From Myxococcus fulvus (GTDB lineage: Bacteria; Myxococcota; Myxococcia; Myxococcales; Myxococcaceae), in NCBI RefSeq assembly GCF_900111765.1, contig NZ_FOIB01000003.1, positions 186,001 to 250,000 of the forward strand: a stretch of DNA of 64,000 nucleotides, in the 5' to 3' direction. The notes below the pieces were generated by a model. The model did not search any database and had not been told where the DNA came from. It saw nothing but the letters and a program-made list of their open reading frames with translations. Positions 9,701-16,019 of the stretch are shown in pieces; the first letter of the stretch is position 1, and every line of letters starts with the position of its first letter. Position numbers and translations under genes: made by a program.

Positions 9701-12700
9701 CGAGAACAGCGCCGTGGCGTACTCGAAGACGCCGTTCAGCCCGTGCGGTGTCTCCTCGATGAAGAGCGTGAGGTCGAACTTCGACGTCCCGGGATGCAGC
9801 TCGAGATGCTCGACCGTGACGCCCGGCAAGGTGGGCGGAACACCGGGCGCATTCTGGAGAGCGAACATGACCTGGAGGAGAGGGCCATGGGAGAGGGAGC
9901 GCTCGACGCGGAGCTCGTCGACGAGCTTCTCGAAGGGAAGCTCCTGATGGGAGTAGGCGGAAAGGCAGACGTCACGAGTGCGGAGGAGGACGTCGAGGAA
10001 GGAAGGGTTGCCGGAGAGGCGAGCAGGGAGGGGGAGTGTGTTGACGAAGAAGCCGATGAGGGATTCGAGCTGGGGGCGGGTGCGATTGGCGATGGGAGAG
10101 CCGACGAGGAAGTCGAGCTGGCCGGAGTAGCGGGAGAGGAGGAGCTGGAAGGAGGAGAGGAGCGCCATGAAGAGGGAGGCGCCGTGCTGACGAGCAAGGG
10201 AGTCGAGAGAGGAGCGGAGGGAGAGTGGGAGAGAGAAGCGGTGCAGGGCGCCGTCGAAGCGCTGGAGGGAAGGACGAGGGAAGTCGGTGGGAAGCGAGAG
10301 GACGTGAGGGACGCCGTCGAGGAGGCGAGTCCAGAAGGAGAGCTGGTAGGAGAGGACGTCGCCGGAGAGGAGGGAGCGCTGCCAGGAGGAGAAGTCGGCG
10401 TACTGGAGGGAGAGAGGAGGCAGCGAGGAGGAGGAGAGCTCGCGGTAGAGGACGCCGAAGGACCAGCCGTCGGAGATGATGTGGTGGAGGTTGAGGAGGA
10501 GGACGTGGCGCTGAGGAGCCAGGCGGAAGAGGCGAGCGCGGAAGAGCGGACCGTTCACGAGGTCGAACGGCGCCTCGGCTTCGCGCTGGAGGAACTCCTG
10601 GAGGTCGTCAGGAGACGAGGTCAGGTCGACGATCCGCCAGTCGAGCTTCATGTCCTCGGAGATGACCTGTGTGGGAGTCCCGTCTCCAGGGAAGCGCGTG
10701 CGGAGAGACTCGTGACGAAGGACGAGGGCTTGAAGACGCTCACGAAGCGCGGGGACATCGAGCTCACCTTCGAGCCGGAGCCCGAAGGGCATGTTGTAGA
10801 CGCCCTGCTGGTCATGAAGCTGGCTGAAGAACCAGAGTCGCTCTTGCGCGAACGACAGGGGCAGCGCCGAGTCGCGGCTCACCGTGGGAATGAGCGTGGA
10901 GCCGGTGGGCTGGGATTCGCCGAGGAGTTGTTCCACCACGCGCGCCAGGGATTCGACGGTGGGTGACTCGAACAGGACGCGGACGGGAACGTGGACCCCG
11001 AGCGTGTCCTGGATACGCGAGACGACCTGGGTCGCGAGCAGTGAATGCCCACCGAGGTCGAAGAAGCTCGCGGTGACACTGACGCGCTCCAACGAGAGCA
11101 CCGTGCTCCAGATGTCGACGAGCCGCGACTCCAGCTCCGTGCGAGGCGCGACGAAGTCCTCCGCGTCGAGCAGGCCGAGGTCCGGAACCGGAAGCGCGCG
11201 TCGGTCCACCTTCCCGTTGGGTGTCAGCGGCAGCGAGTCGAGGACGATGACCGCCGACGGGACCATGTAGCTGGGGAGTCGGTGTCCCAGTTCCTCGCGC
11301 AGCCGGGTCCCCTCCACCTGCGTCACGGCATAGGCCACGAGGCGTCTGTCTCCAGGAGAGTCCTCTCGGACGAGGACGGCGGCGTCGCGGACGTCGGGAT
11401 GCGCACGCAGCGCGGCTTCAATCTCGCCCAGCTCGATGCGGAAGCCGCGCAGCTTCACCTGGTTGTCGGCGCGGCCGATGAACTCCAACTCTCCGTCCTG
11501 GCGGAGTCGGGCGAGGTCTCCCGTGCGATAGAGCCGAGCCCCTGGTGCCGAGGAGAACGGATGGGGAACGAAGCGCTCGGCGGTGAGGTCGGGCCTGTCC
11601 CAGTACCCCCACGCGAGACCATCTCCACCGACATGCAGCTCCCCGATGACACCGACGGGGACGGGTTGCCCGTGGGCATCCAGGACATAGGCCGTGCTGT
11701 TGGACACAGGGCGCCCGATGGGCACCGAGAGCTCCGAGGACGGCCGCGCCTGATACCACGTGCTGTACGTGCTGTTCTCGGTGGGGCCGTAGCCGTTCAC
11801 GAGCGCGCCAGGGGCGCCATGCGTCAGCACGCGCTGGAGACACGTGGCATCCGCGGCCTCGCCGCCGAAGATGACCCAGCGCAGGCCGGAGAACGCCTCC
11901 GGGTGCACGCGCGCCGTGTGGTGGAAGATGGCGGTGGCCACGACGAGCGCTGAGATGCGCTCCTCCTTCATCCGGCGAGCGAAGACCGAGGGCTGGATGA
12001 GCTCGTCCTTGTCGAAGATGACGAGCGTGGCCCCGTTGAGCAGCGCGCCCCAGATCTCCAACGTGGAGAGGTCGAACGTCACGGTGGTGACCTGGGCCAC
12101 GCGGTCGTCGGGCCCCAGTCGGACCTGGTCCCGGTCCATCGCCATTCGCACCACGCCCCGGTGCGGAATGCAGACGCCCTTGGGGCGCCCCGTGGAGCCC
12201 GAGGTGTAGATGATGTGGGCCAGGTCGTCCGCGGTGCTGTCGTTCGGCAGCGGCGTGGCGTCGACGCGCTCCAACGTGTCGAGCGTCACGGTGTGCCATG
12301 GACCCTCGGGGAGTCGCTCACTCAGCGCGCCGTGGGAGACGAGCGCCGTGAGTCGTGCGTCGTGGGCCATGAAGGCCAGTCGTTCGGTGGGGTGCTCCGG
12401 GTCGAGCGGAACGTAGGCTCCGCCCGCCTTGAGGGTCGCCAGGAACGCGACGATGAGGTCAGGAGACCGGGGCAGGCACACGCCGACCTGGGGACGCCGA
12501 CGGTCGACGCCCCGAGCGCGCAGCACCCGGGCGAGCGCATTGGCGCGGGCATCGAGCTGGGCGTACGTCAGCTCGCTCCCGCCGTGCCGCACCGCCACGG
12601 CGTCGGAGTCGCGTGCCACCTGAAGGTCGAAGAGCTCCCCGAGTGACGCCTGCGACGGATACGCACGCGTCGTGTCGTTCCACTCGACCAGCCACCGGTG

Positions 12701-15700
12701 CTGCTCGTCCTCGGAGAGCATCGAGGCCAGGGCGCAGGGACGTTCAGGCGCACGGGTGAAGGCGTTGGCGAGCCGGACGAAGTGCTCCGCCATCCGCGCG
12801 GCTGTGTCCGCGGAGAACAACGCAGTGGAGTACTCGAGGGCACCACGCCACCCGTTGGCCGAGGGCTCCACCGAGAGGAAGAGCTCGAAGCGCGCCGTGC
12901 CGGTGTCCATCTCCAGCGGCGCGACCTGAACGCCTGGAAGGCGGAGCTGTCCACCCGGTGCGTTCTGGAGCGCGAACAGCACCTGGACCAGTGGACCGCG
13001 CCCCGGCTCCCGTTCGACGTGGAGTTCATCGACGAGCCGCTCGAAGGGATGTTCCTGATGGGCGTAGGCGCCGAGGCACACGTCACGGGTGCGATGGAGG
13101 ACGTCGCGGAACGACGGGTTGCCGGAGAGGCGGGCCGGGAGGGGAAGGGTGTTGACGAAGAAGCCGATGAGCGATTCGAGCTGGGGCCGCGTCCGATTGG
13201 CGATGGGCGAGCCGACGAGGAGGTCGAGCTGCCCGGAGTAGCGGGAGAGAAGCACCTGGAAGGTGGCCAGCAAGGCCATGAAGAGCGTGGCGCCTTCATC
13301 CTGCGCGAGCCCTTCGAGGGCTTCGACCAACGGCAGCGGAAGCGAGAAGCGGTGGACCGCGCCCTCGAAGCGTTGACGTGGTGGACGAGGGAAATCCGTG
13401 GGCAGCGTGAGGACGTGAGGCACATCGTCCAGCAGGCGCTTCCAGAACGTCTGCCGCGTCGCGAGGTCCTCACCCGCGAGCTGCACCCGTTGCCACGATG
13501 AGAAGTCGGCGTACTGGATGGAGAGCGGAGGCAGGGCCGGGGCCGTGCCCTCGACTCGCGTGGCGTACTCGGCGGACAGCTCCCGGAACAGCACGCCGAA
13601 GGACCAACCGTCGGAGATGATGTGGTGCAGGTTGAGCAGCAGCAGGTGGTGATGCTCGGCCCACGTCACGAGCATCGCTCGGAAGAGGGGCCCGCGGGCC
13701 AGGTCGAAGGGCCGTTCGGCCTCCGCCTGCACCAGGCCTCGCGCCTCCTCCTGAGACGCGGCGGACCTGCGCTCCAGTGTCATGGACCATGACTCCAGGA
13801 CCTGTTGCTCGGGCGCTCCGTCGCCGGGGAAGCATGTGCGCAGGGATTCGTGCCGGGTCACCAAGGCCCGCAGGCTCTGGTCCAGCACGGAGGCTTCGAG
13901 CCGCCCGGCCAACTGGAACGCCATCGGGAGCGAATAGACCGCGCTGCCCGGCATCCACCGGTCGAGGAACCACAGTCGCTGCTGGGCGAATGAAGCGGCT
14001 CGGCGCTCGTCACCCACGGCACGTGGGATGAGGCCTTCATCCTCGGTGCCCGCCTGGGCCTTCTCGAGTCCCGCGCACAGCTCGCGCAGGACGGGTTGGT
14101 CGAAGAGGGCACGCAGCGGGATGTGCCGCCGCGTCGCCTCGCGCATGCGGGTGACCGCCTGGGTCGCGAGCAGCGAGTGGCCTCCCAAATCAAAGAAGTT
14201 CGCGGTGGCGCTCACCGCGTCCATCCCCAGCACCTCCGCCCAGATGCGCGCGACGGCCTGTTCGAGCGCCGTCTCCGGCGCGACGAGCTCCGACGCCGCC
14301 TGGGGCGCGGGCAGTCGCGCGCGGTCCACCTTGCCATTGGGCGTGAGCGGCAACTCCTCCATCACCACGATGGCGGACGGGACCATGTGGCCGGGGAGCT
14401 GGCGCTGGACGTGCTCCCGCAGCTCCGACGCCGAAGCCCTCGCGACGACATACGCGACCAGTCGCCTGTCTCCGGGCGCGTCCTCACGAACGAACGCGAG
14501 CGCCTCCGTCACTCCCGCGTGCTGGCGCAGCGCGCTCTCCACCTCACCCAGCTCGATGCGGAAGCCTCGCAGCTTCACCTGATGGTCGCGCCGTCCGATG
14601 AACTCCACCGCGCCATCCGTCCGCACGCGGGCGAGGTCCCCCGTGCGGTACATGCGACCTCCAGGCGTGTCGCTCCACGGGTCCGGCAGGAAGCGCTCAC
14701 CCGTCAGGTCCGCGCGCTGCCAGTAGCCCCACGCGAGCCCCAGCCCACCCGTGTACAGCTCGCCCACCTCTCCATCCGGGACGGCGCGGAGCGACTCGTC
14801 CAGCACGTACATCCGAGTCCCCGAGATGGACCGGCCAATGGCCACGGCCGTCGAGTCCTCCTCCGCCAGCGCGCCTCGCATGGGGTGGAAGCTGGTGAAG
14901 GTCGTGTTCTCCGTGGGGCCGTAGAAGTTGACCAGTCGCACATGGGGGAGCTGCACCAGCGCCTTGCGTGCATGCGGCACGGAGAGGACCTCGCCTCCGG
15001 TGAGCAGCTCGCGCACCTTCGCCGTGCCGGGCAACCCCAGCTCCACGAGCTGATGGAACAGGCCCGTGGTCATCCAGACAATCGTCACGCCCTGCGCTTC
15101 GAGGAACGGCCCCAGCTCATCCAGGCCCGCGGCGCCCTGCGTGAACACCGCCAGTCGCGCCCCGTTGAGCAGCGACCCCCAGATTTCGAACGTCGACGCA
15201 TCGAAGGCGACGGGCGCGAGCTGCAGCAGCACGTCCTCGGGCGTCACGTCGACATAGTTGGCCCCCAACACCAACCGCAGCACCCCGCGGTGCGGCACGC
15301 AGACGCCCTTGGGCCTGCCCGTGGAGCCCGAGGTGAAGACGACATACGCCAGGTCATCCGGGCACACGTCTCGCGCGGGGGGATGGAGGGGGAGCGCGGC
15401 CAGCGCGTCGCCGAGCACATCCAGACACAGACGCACGCCCTCCGGCGGCAGTCGAGGCAGCAGCGACGTGCGCGTGATGAGGACTCGCACGTCCGCGTCC
15501 TGGGCCATCAGCGCCAGTCGATCGGAGGGATAGTCCGGGTCGAGTGGCACGTACGCTCCGCCTGCCTTGAGGATGGCCAGGAGCGCGACGAGCAACTCCG
15601 CCGAGCGCGGCAGGCAGACGCCCACCCGGGGGTGCTCGCGTCCGACACCCTCGGCGCGCAGTCGCCACGCGAGCTGATTGGCCCGCCGCTCCAGCTCCGC

Positions 15701-15835
15701 GTACGTCAGGCTGGCGCCGTCACTGGTGAGCGCCACGGCCTGGGGTCGCAAGGCGACCTGGGCTTCGAAGGCCTCCGCGATGCTGGCCGGAGAGGAATCC
15801 TGCGGGAGGGTCGACAAGGAGGGGGCGTCGAGCAT
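3791..15835 (-). CDS. Tetramodular non-ribosomal peptide synthetase (A-T, C-A-T, C-A-T, C-A-T-TE)
   Basis: This 4,014-residue enzyme should build a tetrapeptide by the thiotemplate mechanism. Adenylation cores TSGSTG fall near residues 168, 1212, 2250 and 3293; carrier sites LGGHSLLA with the phosphopantetheine Ser near 553, 1597, 2634 and 3680; condensation motifs HHIISDG near 740, 1788 and 2830; and a thioesterase GLSMGG near 3820 with a late GNHQT histidine. All catalytic residues look intact. Read against GrsA numbering, the ten-residue pockets are DAFWLGFTFK, DLLVIGGTYK, DAFFGGFTYK and DAFFLGVTFK (the last Lys assumed); the first resembles Val codes, the fourth Ile codes, the second matches none I know. 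No epimerisation or methylation domain is seen, and A4 has THGK instead of NGK before its A10 lysine. Module 1 lacks a starter C domain. The next gene overlaps its stop. ATG 15835 follows a weak GGGGG. Confidence 0.97.
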   Translation of the reverse strand: MLDAPSLSTLPQDSSPASIAEAFEAQVALRPQAVALTSDGASLTYAELERRANQLAWRLRAEGVGREHPRVGVCLPRSAELLVALLAILKAGGAYVPLDPDYPSDRLALMAQDADVRVLITRTSLLPRLPPEGVRLCLDVLGDALAALPLHPPARDVCPDDLAYVVFTSGSTGRPKGVCVPHRGVLRLVLGANYVDVTPEDVLLQLAPVAFDASTFEIWGSLLNGARLAVFTQGAAGLDELGPFLEAQGVTIVWMTTGLFHQLVELGLPGTAKVRELLTGGEVLSVPHARKALVQLPHVRLVNFYGPTENTTFTSFHPMRGALAEEDSTAVAIGRSISGTRMYVLDESLRAVPDGEVGELYTGGLGLAWGYWQRADLTGERFLPDPWSDTPGGRMYRTGDLARVRTDGAVEFIGRRDHQVKLRGFRIELGEVESALRQHAGVTEALAFVREDAPGDRRLVAYVVARASASELREHVQRQLPGHMVPSAIVVMEELPLTPNGKVDRARLPAPQAASELVAPETALEQAVARIWAEVLGMDAVSATANFFDLGGHSLLATQAVTRMREATRRHIPLRALFDQPVLRELCAGLEKAQAGTEDEGLIPRAVGDERRAASFAQQRLWFLDRWMPGSAVYSLPMAFQLAGRLEASVLDQSLRALVTRHESLRTCFPGDGAPEQQVLESWSMTLERRSAASQEEARGLVQAEAERPFDLARGPLFRAMLVTWAEHHHLLLLNLHHIISDGWSFGVLFRELSAEYATRVEGTAPALPPLSIQYADFSSWQRVQLAGEDLATRQTFWKRLLDDVPHVLTLPTDFPRPPRQRFEGAVHRFSLPLPLVEALEGLAQDEGATLFMALLATFQVLLSRYSGQLDLLVGSPIANRTRPQLESLIGFFVNTLPLPARLSGNPSFRDVLHRTRDVCLGAYAHQEHPFERLVDELHVEREPGRGPLVQVLFALQNAPGGQLRLPGVQVAPLEMDTGTARFELFLSVEPSANGWRGALEYSTALFSADTAARMAEHFVRLANAFTRAPERPCALASMLSEDEQHRWLVEWNDTTRAYPSQASLGELFDLQVARDSDAVAVRHGGSELTYAQLDARANALARVLRARGVDRRRPQVGVCLPRSPDLIVAFLATLKAGGAYVPLDPEHPTERLAFMAHDARLTALVSHGALSERLPEGPWHTVTLDTLERVDATPLPNDSTADDLAHIIYTSGSTGRPKGVCIPHRGVVRMAMDRDQVRLGPDDRVAQVTTVTFDLSTLEIWGALLNGATLVIFDKDELIQPSVFARRMKEERISALVVATAIFHHTARVHPEAFSGLRWVIFGGEAADATCLQRVLTHGAPGALVNGYGPTENSTYSTWYQARPSSELSVPIGRPVSNSTAYVLDAHGQPVPVGVIGELHVGGDGLAWGYWDRPDLTAERFVPHPFSSAPGARLYRTGDLARLRQDGELEFIGRADNQVKLRGFRIELGEIEAALRAHPDVRDAAVLVREDSPGDRRLVAYAVTQVEGTRLREELGHRLPSYMVPSAVIVLDSLPLTPNGKVDRRALPVPDLGLLDAEDFVAPRTELESRLVDIWSTVLSLERVSVTASFFDLGGHSLLATQVVSRIQDTLGVHVPVRVLFESPTVESLARVVEQLLGESQPTGSTLIPTVSRDSALPLSFAQERLWFFSQLHDQQGVYNMPFGLRLEGELDVPALRERLQALVLRHESLRTRFPGDGTPTQVISEDMKLDWRIVDLTSSPDDLQEFLQREAEAPFDLVNGPLFRARLFRLAPQRHVLLLNLHHIISDGWSFGVLYRELSSSSLPPLSLQYADFSSWQRSLLSGDVLSYQLSFWTRLLDGVPHVLSLPTDFPRPSLQRFDGALHRFSLPLSLRSSLDSLARQHGASLFMALLSSFQLLLSRYSGQLDFLVGSPIANRTRPQLESLIGFFVNTLPLPARLSGNPSFLDVLLRTRDVCLSAYSHQELPFEKLVDELRVERSLSHGPLLQVMFALQNAPGVPPTLPGVTVEHLELHPGTSKFDLTLFIEETPHGLNGVFEYATALFSPTTLARMAEHLRNLMEQVARNPHAPVHSLDMLSAKERTQWLVEWNDTARASSASASIIDLFAEQVSLRPQSIAVRHGSTSLTYGELDARANRLSRRLRGHGVSRARPQVGVCLPRTPELVVTLLAILKAGGAYVPLDPDYPSERRDFMARDSRVVAIVSLEALRSTFASGVPVLGLDSPGEELTKLDATALPRESTSEDLAHIIYTSGSTGLPKGVCIPHRGVVRMVREADHVRLGPDDRVGQAATIAFDASTFELWAPLLNGSTLVILDKDEVIDPVLLNRRLQDERITTLFLTTALFNLVARTQPEVFKGLRWLGFGGEAADPSCVNDVLTHGAPVQLANFYGPTENSTYSTWYPVRQRQEHPVPIGRPVSNSTAYVLDAHRQPVPIGVTGELHVGGEGLAWGYWNRPDLTAERFVPHPFSSVPGARLYRTGDLARLREDGELEFVGRADNQVKLRGFRIELGEIEASLRTHPDVRDAVVLVREDVPGDRRLVAYAATSGSATALREHLRILLPAHMVPSAFVVLAALPLTPNGKVDRRALPAPEADNIEDFVAPRTELEMALAAIWSSVLQLEQLSVTANFFDLGGHSLLATQVVSRARESLGVTVPVKLLFEAPTLERFARAVGRLLETSRSGHDSELIPRRTPDTAPPLSFAQERLWFLSQLHEQQGVYNMPFAMRLDGALDAEALRASLQRLVDRHESLRTTFPGNGAPTQHIQDSAQLSWEQFDLSTLESPDDEAARRVQREAEAPFNLENGPLFRARLFHLAPQRHVLLLNLHHIISDGWSFGVLYRELSSSSLPPLSLQYADFSSWQRSYLSGDVLSSQLSFWTRLLDGVPHVLSLPTDFPRPSLQRFDGALHRFSLPLSLRSSLDSLARQHGASLFMALLSSFQLLLSRYSGQLDFLVGSPIANRTRPQLESLIGFFVNTLPLPARLSGNPSFLDVLLRTRDVCLSAYSHQELPFEKLVDELRVERSLSHGPLLQVMFALQNAPTGQLQLPGITVDTMELHPGTSKFDLTLSLEESADGLAGIFEYATSLFTPATIERMARHLRALMEHVAQHPHASIHSFDLLSAQERHQWLVEWNDTARDDPAERSIVDLFEAQSARRPEAIALQHGTTVLTYAALERQANQLAHLLRAQGVSRARPRVGVCLPRSPRLVVTLLAILKAGGAYVPLDPDYPSERLELMARDAQVQCIVTQTSLVSRVPQNIAAPLCIDDLSRNDKETTDRLARDTGPEDLAYVTYTSGSTGRPKGVCIPHRAVLRLVSGSDYVQLGPDDRVGQAATIAFDASTFELWGALLNGATLVILDKDDVIDPAMLSRRLREERITALFLTTALFNLVARTEPSAFSGLRFLLFGGENADLACVNRVLSAGAPRQLLHVYGPTENTTFSSWHPVSTPQEHSVPIGRPIANSTAYVLDAHLRPVPTGVTGELHVGGDGLAWGYWDRPDLTAERFIPHPFSTTPGARLYRTGDLVRLRHDGALDFIGRADNQVKLRGFRIELGEVESALRAHPEVRDAIVLVREDIPGDRRLVGYVASEPELSPRALRDFLQSALPPHMVPSDFVVLSALPLTTHGKVDHRALPRPTASSDDSTRVAPRTPLEEELAALWAQVLGREVLSVTASFFDLGGHSLLAAQLVAKLSERFGFKVPLQVLFQSPTVAALAAWFDEQRAPVASVTKAPSLPDGVVLLQQGRDDRLPPLLCMHPIGGTVFCYQELVRALGPERSVYGFQAPGVNGECEPLQTVEQLASVHLHALLQLRPEPPYYLVGLSMGGTIVYEMAQRLRQLGVPPELLVFLDTPGPGQLPTRFEDDAELLTAIFGDSSPELITLLRGLEPQAQMLEVLRRARDGATVPESFSLVDLQVFLSVWKAHMRALFSYEPGPTEGRAIYLRAQEYTPPHPLHPERPWQELVRGGLELIGVPGNHQTMIEPPHVTTMARHLNDFMRRLERIDVLRAPGEKSSHG
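6724..7461. repeat. Near-identical condensation-domain block, copy 1 (third C domain)
   Basis: About 738 bp encoding the second half of the third C domain is almost the same as 9850-10587, offset by exactly 3,126 bp (1,042 codons). By eye only about a dozen bases differ. The + strand is strikingly purine-rich compared with flanking NRPS sequence. This points to recent gene conversion or module duplication. Confidence 0.9.
9850..10587. repeat. Near-identical condensation-domain block, copy 2 (second C domain)
   Basis: This is the partner of the block at 6724-7461. Similarity falls off abruptly on both sides, where the C-domain N-lobe and the C-domain/A-domain linker diverge to ordinary paralogue levels. 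The first C domain (around 12950-13640) encodes a related protein but with a quite different, typical codon choice. Confidence 0.9.
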
Positions 15836-15908
15836 GTCAACGCGTCGCCCCCAGGAGATGAGTGACGGTGGCTGCCGCGTGCGACACGGCAGCCGATGGA
15901 ACGGGGCG

Positions 15909-15952
15909 TCACGCGTGAGACATATCTAGGAGGCTTGGCCAGACAGACGCAA
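15909..15952 (-). promoter_or_regulatory. Candidate NRPS promoter with overlapping palindrome
   Basis: On the minus strand TTGCGT (15952-15947) and TAGATA (15928-15923) are spaced by 18 bases, a fair housekeeping-sigma match. The perfect palindrome TCACGCGTGA (15909-15918) lies where transcription would start, roughly 75-80 bases before the NRPS ATG, and could be an operator. This rests on sequence pattern only. Confidence 0.38.
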
Positions 15953-15986
15953 GATTGGCTGGCCCTCCCCGCCCTGGTGAGGCGGA

Positions 15987-16010
15987 TCTGAAACTGAGTT
16001 GTGTTTCAGA
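15987..16010 (-). terminator. Hairpin after the beta-propeller/cytochrome gene
   Basis: A perfect 8-bp inverted repeat TCTGAAAC/GTTTCAGA with an 8-base loop lies 10 bases past the stop codon at 16020, upstream of the NRPS promoter region. No T-run follows on the minus strand, so a terminator is plausible but an operator is also possible. Confidence 0.4.
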
Positions 16011-16019
16011 CCCTCCTGC

